Of a DNA stretch of 64,000 nucleotides, positions 49,801-55,488 are shown in pieces (the stretch's first letter is position 1; each line of letters opens with the position of its first letter). The stretch spans positions 3,050,501-3,114,500 of the forward strand of contig OU015658.1 in the NCBI GenBank assembly GCA_907165275.2, given 5' to 3'. A program made the position numbers and the translations under genes. The stretch comes from Zygaena filipendulae (Eukaryota > Arthropoda > Insecta > Lepidoptera > Zygaenidae). The notes beneath the pieces are model-generated. The model was not told where the DNA came from. It did no database searches and saw only the letters and a program-made list of their open reading frames with translations.

Positions 49801-52355
49801 ATAAAGGCTATTTTTATTTTTTTTATTTTATTTTTATATTATAAATGGTTACAAAATTTTATCAAAATCCATTCAGTAGTTTCAGAGTCCATTGCGGACA
49901 AATAACGTGACACGTGATTTATATATATTAAGATTATTGGATCAGATTGGATCATAACTTATTGCACATCCACCCATGTACACATAACACATAACACACT
50001 GCTGCTGCATCAAGGGTCTCTTCTCAGAAACACCGGTCGCAGGGGCTACCCACAAAAAGTGTGGGATAAGGAGTGCAGATAAATAAAATCATTATTGATT
50101 TCATTGACTCACCTCCACACACCGAGGTTGGGACAACTGATTCATTCTTCTTGCTATGTCCAATGGTGGTGTGACAGTGTCATCAATCAATGACACTAAC
50201 ATAGTGTCACTGGATAGGACACCTACAATATGAGCCATCAATGTCTTTTCCAGAGCCAACATTTCTAGCTGATTAGACGTCTTTGTTTCGACTGGTTTGT
50301 TCTCAAAACCCTAAAACAATGATGACTTTAGAAAAAATTTGCACATAAACTTGTAAATATAAAATAAATTATGTCAAGATTGTGGAATCAAACACAAATG
50401 TAAATAAAGTTTAATAAAGATTATAATAAACAAGTTACACTGACCTTTAAGGCACATTTCATAGCTTGAGCTGGAAGTTTTATCAGTTCAGGTGTGATAG
50501 TTCTAAGGTCTGATACTTCCACTTCTTGTTCATTACCATAGTCCACATATGCAACAACCATCATATTGCCCTTTGTCTCTCTAACTCTAGCACGATACCA
50601 ATTCCCATCGTCTGGGAACTTGGCACAGCAAGCAGCACCAATGGGCAACTCTCCTGGTGATGAACTGTTCTCGCAGTGGACTCTTACAGCTTTCATTACA
50701 GCATTCAGTTCATCAATGTTATCTGATAGCTGTATGTAGAATTTAATGCAACTGTCAACATAGGATACCAAAACTGAATTCTTACTCCCCAGAGGAAGCA
50801 TGTCTAACCACTTCAACTGTAGTTTCTCCTTCATATTTGCCAACAACAAGTCTAAGACATTCATGTTGTCTAAATATAGCTCTCCATACTGAATTAATGG
50901 AGGTCCTTCTGGAGCGACTACTTTCAAAGTCAAGACTTTGCCATTCACAAGCTGTTTGAATGTTTCGTTCAAATATGGTCCCTTTTCTAATTTCTTAACA
51001 CCTGACAGACAAAATCTCATAGCAAAAACATTAGGCTTTACAAACTCCTCTGGTATGTCAAATATATCATAGTAGGAAACCATTTCTGTGTCACCAAAGT
51101 CCACAAAAAATAATTTACACTGTGATCCAGAGAGGTTCATAACAATGGCTCTGCAAATGATACGGTCACCTGACATACGACCCAGGCACACAGTGCCTAT
51201 CATTGGTGGTTCTTTCAAGCTGCTATGTGGTCTCCTATTTATATCGTCCATCATATCTTGAAGTTTTTTAGCATCAGTTACTAATTGAACAGCAAACAAT
51301 TCAGGTCCCTCTTCAGCAAATGATACAAACACTTTATGCTGAGAGTTTACTTCCAGCAGTCGACTTTTATAAGTAGATGAAGATTTTTTGGGAGATGTTG
51401 GTTTATTGGCAGCAACTACTAATGGTGGTGGTGTAGCTGGTGTTGATGATGCATTAGCATGTTGGGGTTGGCGAGCTAATGGTTTCAGATTTATTGGGTT
51501 CCTAGATGTCCTGTTGACTATCAATCTTTGACTTATTGCAGAAGATGGTGGTGGTGGTGGCACGGATCCATTAAATGGTACTATTGAAACATTTTGTTGT
51601 AAACGCATGGCTGACGCAGGATTCGCTGGGAAATTTCGATTGATCAAAAATGGCACATGCTCTGAATAAATTGGTGGGGGTTCAATCAAAAAATTTGGCT
51701 GCCATGAGGACGCTCTTTGATTGTCATTTGCTAATTGATTAATCATAGCTTCTTGTCGGGCTAAAGGCACACTTATACCAAAATTATTTTGTAGTAAATG
51801 TGTTGATAGATCAGTCCCTCTGAATTGTACAGAAATAATTGGCAAAGTGTGAGTTTGTGCCTCAATAGTAGTAGGATACTCAACATAACAAAGAAAACTT
51901 TGCAGTTTTAATATAAGGGTTTCCTCCCACTTGCCCTTATGGTGCATAATCCCAGTGAGGAAGTAATCGGTGGCCTGTCCAGGCAGCTGCACAAACATCG
52001 GGTCATAATTATCCAGTAAACGGATCGTACTCAACGATATTATGTCCTTATTGCCATAATCTATGAAATGGACACCGACTAGGCCATTAGCCAAGTTTGA
52101 GAGGCTAACTATCCTGGCCCTATAATAAGTTCCATCTTTGAACTTCGCTGCACATAGAATGCCCTCACGTAGTGCTGTTGCTGGAACGGCTCCTATACCA
52201 TTCTCCAAATTTTGTAACGCCCCTTCGAACAGGCTTTCTATCAGCAGCGAAGACTGCTGGTCTGTTTGACCACTAATCTTCAAGAAATAACTCTCAGAAT
52301 CCACATAAGTTACATAGAGGTTAAAAGATTTTTTAGTTTCGTTAGGTAAAGCCAT
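25861..52355 (-). CDS. tud: Maternal protein Tudor: nine extended Tudor domains, 11 exons
   Basis: Tudor is a cytoplasmic scaffold of germ plasm and nuage that binds symmetrically dimethylated arginines of PIWI proteins. Minus-strand exons: 50445-52355, 50113-50310, 44835-45019, 42791-42871, 40699-41151, 37977-38827, 37500-37648, 36940-37101, 36332-36498, 35614-35849, 25861-28727. They total 7260 nt (2419 aa; the fly protein is about 2515) and all phases agree. Exon 1 holds domains 1-3 (about residues 12-190, 342-505, 526-700; HFIDYGN, FFVDFGD, AYVDYGN). Exons 3-5 encode an Arg/Asp-rich linker. Domain 4 is in exon 6 (RYVDFGN), 5 in exons 7-9 (LPDYGN), 6 in exons 10-11 (QYPDYGN), and 7-9 in exon 11 (RFIDYGN, LFMDYGN, LFIDHGN). 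A Glu/Ser/Thr-rich acidic tail follows. Fly Tudor has 11 domains. Introns 2 and 10 hold large retrotransposons. Identification is firm; isoforms are open. Confidence 0.93.
29034..29623. repeat. Three short interspersed repeats, the last split by the LTR element
   Basis: Heads at about 29035 (ctagctgttctgcgcggttt), 29162 (ctagttgtgccccgcggttt) and 29421 (ctagttgtgccccgcggttt, ending 'tttataatat'). The last copy resumes after the retrotransposon as 'atattagtaggatagatag' at 35564. Intron 10 of tudor. Confidence 0.7.
29624..30026 (-). repeat. 3' LTR of the Ty3/gypsy element
   Basis: Plus-strand reading tgttacgtgctagggttctt...ctcgaccgcgaca. Immediately inside it, the minus strand has the purine run AAGAAGGGGGCAG, the likely polypurine tract for second-strand priming. 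Confidence 0.95.
30038..33592 (-). CDS. pol: Pol polyprotein (protease, RT, RNase H, integrase)
   Basis: 1184 uninterrupted residues. Retropepsin active site DTGAS at residues 34-38; reverse transcriptase with LVKKKDGSMRFCVDYRRLND and the catalytic YLDD at 451-454; RNase H beginning IVDTDASNTAIGG; integrase zinc region (H-x-H, then C-x2-C in CRKCTTCAAVKG); DDE core with VDVAGPFPV, HSDQGRNFES and GMVERFNQTLERN; and a GPY/F-type module (RWEGPYKVV). Domain order PR-RT-RH-IN defines the Ty3/gypsy group. No stop or frameshift was seen, so this copy may be competent or recently so. Confidence 0.95.
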   Translation of the reverse strand: MKEAPAMVISQACNGNSLSICGTVNGKDCKMTIDTGASRTIVQPDMVEGALGRKKVDCRLLSASGQPIPVLGEISVTMYVGEVPYTHNVIVAEIIDECILGLDFMKKHNCRIDVTNSVFKCGDEEILILGGPTGKVTCLNKVVIPGRAQTQVEVKLPSAKNNKPRCVLIEDTPSKTLTQRLLTARTLVRGTNTAVIRVVNLENHEVTLNKGEVVGQCEEAVWVKQCQSMPIAESDASNTKNGSTITELLDGCKNNLTYSQSFKAKKMLLRYADIFSSQEEDLGRTSLVQHRIDTGNERPIRQRARRIPIAKEKEVNDMVENMRRNKIIEPSASPWCSPVVLVKKKDGSMRFCVDYRRLNDVTKKDSYPLPRIDDTLDTLSGMQWFSTLDLKSGYWQVEIHPKDKEKTAFTTGKGLWQFNVMPFGLCNAPATFERLMECVLAGLVGDACLVYLDDVIIMGRDFEDHLRNLEQVFGKIRGANLKLNPKKCHLFSNKVNYLGHVITSEGIQTDPQKIEAVQKWPTPRDKTEVRAFLGLCSYYRRFVKGFSEIAKPLHRLTEEKQPFCWDESCEESFRKLRQCLCETPILGYPQTCGQFIVDTDASNTAIGGVLSQKQGDKEVVIAYFSKSLSKPERNYCVTRRELLAVVKTLQHFNKYLIGRQFTLRTDHAALKWLLQFKNPEGQVARWIEQLQEFDFVTEHRSGKAHGNADALSRRPCPEDCKHCVKQESKELAVKLTRTSPPGLWQDEAMREAQEDDEDVRLIVAWKKRSADKPKWVEVAPTSPVTKAYWAQWDSFVLQNGILYRKWEKPNGREFHLQLVVPRTRVKDVLREIHDGVSGGHLGVKRTLTKVRERFYWLHCREDVQEWCRKCTTCAAVKGPSTRTRGNLQLYNVGAPWERIAVDVAGPFPVTESGNKYFLVVMDYFTKWPEVFAIPNQEAATVASKLVEEVICRFGVPLEIHSDQGRNFESQLFQEMCKILGMHKTRTTPYHPQSDGMVERFNQTLERNLAKLVDKHQRDWDKFIPLFLLAYRTSEHESTKATPAYVNFGRELRLPVDLLTGGPPDDPQSMQDYVSDLREKMQDVYALVREHGLQSSENMKTRYDRRANTSGFEEGSLVWLHNPIRRKGKSPKLQTRWEGPYKVVTRMNDVTYRIQRQPRGAFKIVHIDRLARYQGSNSDARDEHL
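33625..35133 (-). CDS. gag: Gag polyprotein of the Ty3/gypsy element
   Basis: About 502 residues from the ATG at 35131-35133. An N-terminal region of about 130 residues is built from imperfect Pro/Thr repeats (APPT..., TPTGPAH...), followed by a predicted coiled-coil stretch (REEQQQNREEQQQN) and a retrotransposon Gag core (VPPYDGTTSWPAYRQQFQ; YGERHLEHVFRAQL). One CCHC zinc knuckle, CYKCGERGHLQFSC, lies near the C-terminus and should bind the packaged RNA. Pol starts 32 bp downstream in another frame, so pol expression needs frameshifting, reinitiation or splicing. The frame is uninterrupted. Confidence 0.9.
   Translation of the reverse strand: MPLTPREDIAEEGVRTRAQRAAGATPAARQATPTGHRAPPTRPAHHPPLTMEAPPTDLTTPTGPAHSVPPTTEAPPTGQVVTPPGSTHVATPTLSPALWTTPIVEAPPTDSAHLATPTGHGRTTTTARAADVPTLDIRSLVAMVESINKGMHQMREDQRERAKLLHVIREEQQQNREEQQQNLHTVLAAVGKVSNVVKQLREDVDSVGGRVTVLETDLTGLKNVVEERVTGLETGVSGLQKELLRLKTVGITSSGAVAVVQGPRVKVPPYDGTTSWPAYRQQFQTVANANGWTDEQSLTALTVALRGSALSVLEALPSSGSGFKELMEALESRYGERHLEHVFRAQLRDRVQRPGEGLQHWALEVEKLVRKAHPTADTKMVDANILQAFVDGIRDMEIRAAVGLRHHASLKDALAHALEVEAVRRDVRAHKLREVTEEIKVIKAPLKKTGSLCYKCGERGHLQFSCPKKDEVTEKIIKLQKQLDELTKRQETPSSIRSQGNE
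35161..35563 (-). repeat. 5' LTR of the Ty3/gypsy element
   Basis: Same 403-bp sequence as 29624-30026. Directly inside it the minus strand reads ATTTGGTGTCGGAAGTG, a plausible primer-binding site; the matching tRNA was not identified. Confidence 0.95.
36510..36750. repeat. Short interspersed repeats (tudor intron 8)
   Basis: Contains 'ggggtaatctctggatctac', 'ggaattcccgcgggaactcc' and 'gaaaccgcggggaacacct'. Same family as 3708-4029. Confidence 0.6.
37128..37310. repeat. Short interspersed repeat (tudor intron 7)
   Basis: 'ctagctgttccccgcgcttt' head, 'gttacaatatagctagtgtt' body, close to the copy at 1338-1523. Confidence 0.6.
37704..37852. repeat. Short interspersed repeat (tudor intron 6)
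   Basis: 'ctagctgttccccgcggttt', 'aaaatttcatgacgatcggt' and 'aacaaacaaataaactcaca'. It has an internal deletion relative to longer copies. Confidence 0.6.
39194..39321. repeat. gtgacgtcac MITE, truncated copy 5 (tudor intron 5)
   Basis: Only the right half: 'gcgctttatctatgtttatt', 'ctaactgacggactaattag', 'gatacccaatt'. The central gtgacgtcac is missing. Confidence 0.7.
40169..40385 (-). other. tud: Candidate alternative exon of tudor (cassette or terminal)
   Basis: Inside intron 5 on the minus strand, 'cattgacag|AAGAAAACC' offers an acceptor whose phase fits exon 5 exactly. It opens a GC-rich, coding-like frame (RKPRSDHHPNQKPGWKNRE, GKRLRQAAEAASADTDRP, VPKASVQDRLKR). Two ends are possible. 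A donor AACG|gtacag at 40224 gives a 162-nt exon, 54 codons, that rejoins exon 6 in phase. Reading on gives an in-frame TAA at 40169-40171 after KQNICIVTLP, a short Tudor isoform with three Tudor domains. Either keeps the frame. No database match is claimed. Confidence 0.5.
40699..41025 (-). repeat. tud: Coding minisatellite: RDNNRDF repeats in tudor exon 5
   Basis: About 100 residues of imperfect repeats with units such as NRDNNRDFNRDNNRDF and SRDNNRDFSRDNNRDF. They are encoded by a near-tandem 24-nt unit (plus strand cgattgttgtcccgactgaa gtcg, at least three perfect units near 40733-40815). The region links Tudor domains 3 and 4 and is followed by another Arg/Glu-rich stretch in exon 6. Low-complexity Arg-rich segments could favour RNA binding or condensate formation (inference). 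Copy number is likely polymorphic. Confidence 0.85.
41592..41916. repeat. gtgacgtcac MITE, copy 6 (tudor intron 4)
   Basis: Complete: 'agggatgtggactacttttg' at the left, 'gtcgtgacgtcactcaccg' and 'agtgacgtcacgcgaaatt' in the centre, 'attagtcaacatgccc' at the right. Orientation is inverted relative to 1997-2300. Confidence 0.8.
42396..42694. repeat. gtgacgtcac MITE, copy 7 (tudor intron 4)
   Basis: 'ttagtccgtcgtgtagatta', 'cgcgtgacgtcacaattcgg', 'ctaactgacggactaattag', ending 'ggagaatacccaattt'. Lies 480 bp from copy 6 in opposite orientation. Confidence 0.75.
43392..43783. repeat. Short interspersed repeats (tudor intron 3)
   Basis: Two copies: 'gctgttctccgcgacttcac...tttataatatagtaggat' and 'ttatttcccctcggtttcac...ctgtataatattagtaagat'. 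The second contains the inverted 'gatccagtagacctcctac' motif. Confidence 0.55.
44424..44720. repeat. Short interspersed repeat with duplicated 3' end (tudor intron 3)
   Basis: 'ctagctgtcccctgcggttt' head. The segment 'gatcggttgagccgttaagg'...'agacagacagacagacaga'...'tttataatattagtaggaat' occurs, then is repeated once in tandem (44630-44714), so the tail has duplicated without its head. Confidence 0.7.
45412..45630. repeat. Interspersed repeat containing the left 132-bp LINE target duplication
   Basis: A copy of the 20381 unit (ctagctgtcccccgcggttt...gtgatttatatatatta). Its last part plus flank, 45499-45630, is repeated exactly at 49836-49967 on the other side of the LINE. Confidence 0.85.
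46047..46778 (+). CDS. LINE ORF1-like coiled-coil protein
   Basis: 243 residues from ATG, ending at TAG 46776-46778. The N-terminal half is a coiled coil (heptad-rich LEENKVLKIKIEILEEKVVS), followed by a segment of the kind seen in insect endonuclease-RT proteins (KKNNLILFGLEEKEKDQHQL; INRMHRIGKK) and a basic, Lys-rich tail. It probably gives RNA binding or oligomerisation to the retrotransposition complex (inference). The stop lies in the same frame as the downstream endonuclease-RT region, so this may be the N-terminus of one long protein. Confidence 0.8.
   Translation: MNSSLQQLFDSLKVEMEKQTEKIHDSVTKTISEQMDEKITSILEENKVLKIKIEILEEKVVSLERQYKKNNLILFGLEEKEKDQHQLFENVKEKIWDDLQITLENSEINRMHRIGKKTTNNDKKRPVLISFVNEWKKIEIMKNKKEFRDVYMKEDYPKVILNKRKELQAQLEEERKKGNHAYIKYDKIVVKKAESMKDNNRKRVPSTSPEQSNPSKTTRTNAFDIMRNRANSLTTIPHQSNKE
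46779..49397 (+). CDS. LINE endonuclease-reverse transcriptase, no ATG of its own, frameshifted 3' end
   Basis: Open from directly after the upstream TAG in the same frame; the first in-frame Met lies well inside the endonuclease. Endonuclease motifs: YIATYNVRTL, IIGLGEVRR, IQVYAPTD, IIMGDFNST, SDHRLVRG. Reverse transcriptase motifs: LLHKKGDKNEINNYRPISL, VAFVDYNKAFDSL, NGVRQGDPLSP, and the catalytic LRFADDLILLSD. The frame ends early at 49397, while the expected C-terminal region continues in the next frame from about 49342, so one indel lies in about 49315-49345. This copy is probably inactive. Confidence 0.9.
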   Translation, partial: HTNIDNLRLATNNNISNVIKYNPKPDGHRGVSDHHPPKSTKKQKYQKHNSITREKRNVFYIATYNVRTLRTEESLIQLEQAIENIKCHIIGLGEVRRFGEEILDRNEYIFYYKGETKGMFGVGFLVKNQLRNDIKEFRSVSERIAVLNINIPGYKETWSIIQVYAPTDVASQVEKDSFYGDLRQTLENTHKNKIIMGDFNSTLGPDTTNNITIGKFTTGKRNDNGERLLEFAMENRLYIMNTFFQKRFSKKWTWISPQGQKDERDFILTNNKRIFLNVEPLNNVNFNSDHRLVRGEITSKNYQRSRKHIINNKTTIPPVISDNIRKKFVEEIEEIKNVTSIEEKYNIIEKGLIHINQQFRYTLQNKKDKMGPEARNLSTQRQRLFGDRKNNKSQITEISKKINESIRQYRKKTRLEQISNCIEKTGGVKKAMKQLREEKSWIPSIKDKNKKNTSKRLQIMDIATQFYRDLYKGDETPFINITSLGSLTDDDEVPHFLKREVEFAVLSQKNGKSPGDDSISNELLKAVLDDILDPLTELFNEILKNEIIPPQWTKTTITLLHKKGDKNEINNYRPISLMSNLYKIFSKLILGRVTKTLDENQSREQAGFRKKFSTIDHILVIKQIVEKYHEYGKQYYVAFVDYNKAFDSLKHSEIWKSLKEQGVPNKYIRIIKEVYSNSMAKIKLERIGSEFQIKNGVRQGDPLSPKIFTAVLESVFRRINLNWENYGLNINGARLHHLRFADDLILLSDGPIELKCMLEDLDVQSKLVGLTMNMSKTKLMTNNIKEQIIINGNAIEYVDNYEYLGQIISPADQMNKEIERRITNSWKKFWSLKEVLKAKEIPTNQKFKVVHSSCYDLWMRNMDTYKKGLSKN
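49342..49764 (+). CDS. LINE ORF2 C-terminal region in shifted frame
   Basis: About 140 residues: MIYGCETWTLTKKDYQRIKV, KWRWTGHMMRQHINKWTRDV, then GKRKRGRPNIRWADDL. YG.ETWTLT and RRGRP.RW.DD motifs form the conserved C-terminus of this class of endonuclease-RT. Displaced by one base from the main frame. Confidence 0.85.
   Translation: MIYGCETWTLTKKDYQRIKVLQNNIERSVLNIKLKDRMNLNMIKAKAKTKAIDKIVKERKWRWTGHMMRQHINKWTRDVVEWCPKDGKRKRGRPNIRWADDLRHTCLMTPWMRTAKDRKAWKALEEAYVARQVEVVDENV
49836..49967. repeat. Right 132-bp target-site duplication of the LINE
   Basis: Starts atattataaatggttacaaa and ends cataacttattgcac. It matches 45499-45630 at every position read. Confidence 0.9.
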
Positions 52356-52399
52356 TGTTCTGTTCTATTAAAATTTTCTAACGACAACTAACACAAGGG

Positions 52400-52954
52400 T
52401 ATTACTCACATTACTCTTGAAACGATACTTAACAGTAGAACTAACTGCGTACGTCTTTCTGGTATAACAATAACTACAAATTACAATACAACACTGCTAC
52501 TTGCTAGCCTTCTTCCGCTAACGTTTACGTTTTCTTTTCTTCAAACTAATATGGCGTGACGCTGGCGTGCGGCAATGGGCACAAGAAAGTCAAAGACAAA
52601 TAAAAATAGAAATTAGAAAAATCTAAAATGTCAAACTCACAACGACATAGCTTTTTTTTTGTTATGGCATCGCGCGGTTTGCGCATTTTGCCAGTTTCAA
52701 GGTAGGGAAACGATGATAAACATGAAAAGGAGATTCGAAATTTCGGATAGGTTTTGTAGTATCTCTAAGTAGTTTGTGCATCCGTTACATAGATAATACA
52801 ATATATACGGGAATCCGTTAACTAACCGTCAATGGGCACGGGGTTAATTTGTGGTGTGGATTACTGCCACGGATGACTCTTAAGTAGTTTGCATGATTAC
52901 CTTCTCTCTGGTAGTTTGTGATTTCATTTGTGGCAGAGAGAAGGTAATCACTAC
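52400..52954. other. Upstream region of tudor
   Basis: Contains the tudor 5' flank and an inverted repeat: gattaccttctctctg (52895-52910) and cagagagaaggtaatc (52934-52949). The right arm continues into 'actac' and recurs at about 60134 and 61584. No coding signal. Confidence 0.5.
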
Positions 52955-55375
52955 GGTGTGGAATAAGGACGAAATTTCGGACATGGTGTTTTTATTACAG
53001 AATTGGGTAGTCATTAAACATAGAAAAGGTAGAGTAGAACTCCCGTGTGCCAATTATGCATATCTTCAGAGTTATGAATTTTTGAAAAACCCATTTTTTT
53101 TTGGGCCGTAAAGTGAAAAAAAATCGCTTGTCTGAAACTATAGGTTCTATTGATAATTTGATTCCAGAATATATAAGAGTAAGTAAGGTTGCATTTTGGG
53201 AGAATTTTTCAACTTTCCAGAGCAACTACAACAAGAGTTATTAAGTTTTTAAAATTTTTCGTTTTTATTTTTTTTCTCTTATACTATGACGCATTAGCAA
53301 AAATGCTTTACGTATTATATACCCCAGACTATGATCAATATGTGACAAAAAAACCGAACGCTAATCCCGAGGGGTATGGGAGTTAGAGGTACTTTAATAT
53401 TTTCGTTAGGGTTGCCAAAATTTTCGGCACAATTTTTACCGAAAAGTTTATGGACGGCATGAACTATATTCCACCTTCTATAGTACATTGGATAAAAATA
53501 AACCTTTTTCATAAACTCTAATAGTCACTGGTGTATAGTCCTTGATATTATCAAGGTTTTAAATATGTACAAATATTTTCAAGTCGCAACAGTACTTGTG
53601 TTATTAGACAACCAACCGAAAAATGATAGAAACAAAATTTACATAATAACTCTTCAGGTATACTATAACTTCATACCAGTTAAAGAGATTTTAGAATCGG
53701 TTTCGTAGCGTTTGGGCTTACCCATAACAAAAAAAAAATCTTTTCTCTTCTTAGTAATTAGTCAATCTGCTTAAATGCCACTGAAGTAACTGACACTTGC
53801 TGTTTGTTCACTGTTCAACAATTAAGAAAAATGTCAGCCCTGACTCCAATTTTTATTACCGAATCTTTAATTAATTATAACTCCCATACCCCTCGGGATT
53901 AGCGTTCGGTTTTTTTGTCACATATTGATCATAGTCTGGGGTATATAATACGTAAAGCATTTTTGCTAATGCGACATAGTATAAGAGAAAAAAATAAAAA
54001 CGAAAAATTTTAAAAACTTGATAACTCTTGTTGTAGTTTCTCTGGAAAGTTTAAAAATTCTCACAAAATGCAACCTTACTTACTCTTTGATATTCTGGAA
54101 TCAAATTATCAATAAAACTATAGTTTCAGAGAAGCGATTTTTTTTCACTTTGCGGCCCAAAAAAAATATGGTTCTAAAATACAACCCCTGGTCTCCACTT
54201 TGCACCATGTTCCCCATAAAATCTAAACGATGCATTGCAGTTTTAAAATTCAGTTTTGCAATTGGCGCATCATATTTTAAATTATATTTCATATACATAA
54301 TCGTGCATTTTATATATATAGACAAACGAAGTTTTTGGGCTTGTATGAAGGTACTACGACTATGTTTAATGAGATAATAATAATTTTTAAAAATTAAAAA
54401 ATATTCGGCTAGGTTTAAGAAAAGTGTCAGCCCTGACTCCAATTTTTAATACCGAATCTTTAATTAATTATAACTCCTATACCCCTCGGGATTAGCGTTC
54501 GGTTTTTTTGTCACATATTGATCATAGTCTGGGGTATATAATACGTAAAGCATTTTTGCTAATGCGACATAGTATAAGAGAAAAAAAATAAAAACGAAAA
54601 ATTTTAAAAACTTGATGACTCTTGTTGTAGTTTCTCTGGAAAGTTTAAAAATTCTCACAAAATGCAACCTAACTTACTCTTTGATATTCTGGAATCAAAT
54701 TACCAATAAAACCTATAGTTTCAGAGAAGCGATTATTTTTCACTTTATGGCCCAAAAAAATATGGGTTTTTCAAAAATTCATAAATCTGAAGATATGCAT
54801 AATTGGCACACGGGAGTTCTACTCTACCTTTTCTATGTTTAATGACTACCCAATTCTGTAATAAAAACACCACGTCCGGTGTGCGTTCCGTGGATTTGGG
54901 CGCAGTTGTTCGGTTGAAATTTCACTCGTTTGAGTTGCAACCAAGCCACAGAACGATCGAGTTGTTTTTATAACCTCAAAATATTTGAAATTTCAGGCGC
55001 CATTTGTTTTCTCTCAATTCACATTGCAAATAAGACTGTTTTACATCCAATTATAAACTTTTTGTGACTACGACACCTCCCCTTTGTTCGTAAGAACTCC
55101 GATTAATTTCTTTTTCAACGAATCCGGTTTTTGGCGCAAACTTTGACACTTCTTAAACAATACATAGCTGTCAGAGTGAAAATTAACCTGCTTCGGAGAT
55201 GGTTGTTTGGTTGCTGCACTCGGAGCCACGGAACGGGTGAAACTACGCTCTGACAGTTGTCAGAGTAAAATTTCACCAAGCCACAGAACGGGTTCAGAGC
55301 GCGCTCGAGCGCGTTCGAGTGCATTTGTGCGAAGCCACGGAACGCACACCCGAAATTTTGTCCATAATCCACACC
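52955..55375. mobile_element. Large fold-back repeat structure between tudor and JTB
   Basis: Outer ends 'ggtgtggaataaggac' (left) and 'gtccataatccacacc' (right) are inverted. Long inverted arms follow: 52975-53390 pairs with about 54464-54875, sharing ttattacagaattgggtagt and a frame that reads DYDQYVTKKPNANPEG in both. A third partial copy of the right-arm type lies at 53878-54170. The right terminus is interrupted by another element (54879-55349). No transposase was recognised. The duplicated frame has no known domain. Confidence 0.65.
54879..55349. mobile_element. MITE nested inside the fold-back element
   Basis: Ends gtgtgcgttccgtgg and ccacggaacgcacac are exact inverted repeats. CCG occurs on both sides (54876-54878, 55350-55352), a 3-bp target duplication as in PIF/Harbinger-type elements. 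The interior carries repeated 'aagccacagaacg' motifs. Confidence 0.75.
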
Positions 55376-55488
55376 GTCGCTGTCACTGCGATTTGTGGCC
55401 AAAGAGTATATAACCACTTTTGTGGCTGTGATTGATTACCTACCTTTAGTGGTTAAAATATTTCATTAATCTTTTGATTTTTAGAAAA

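Larger units (their letters stand above)
45631..49835 (+). mobile_element. RTE-like non-LTR retrotransposon (LINE)
   Basis: 4205 bp between two identical 132-bp direct repeats. It has a 5' leader of about 416 bp with a run of about 25 A (near 45984), an ORF1-like coiled-coil region, an apurinic-type endonuclease plus reverse transcriptase region, and a 3' end of T-rich low-complexity sequence. It looks full length. It lies antisense to tudor in intron 2. Endonuclease and RT motif style resembles RTE-type elements; the exact clade was not determined. Confidence 0.9.
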
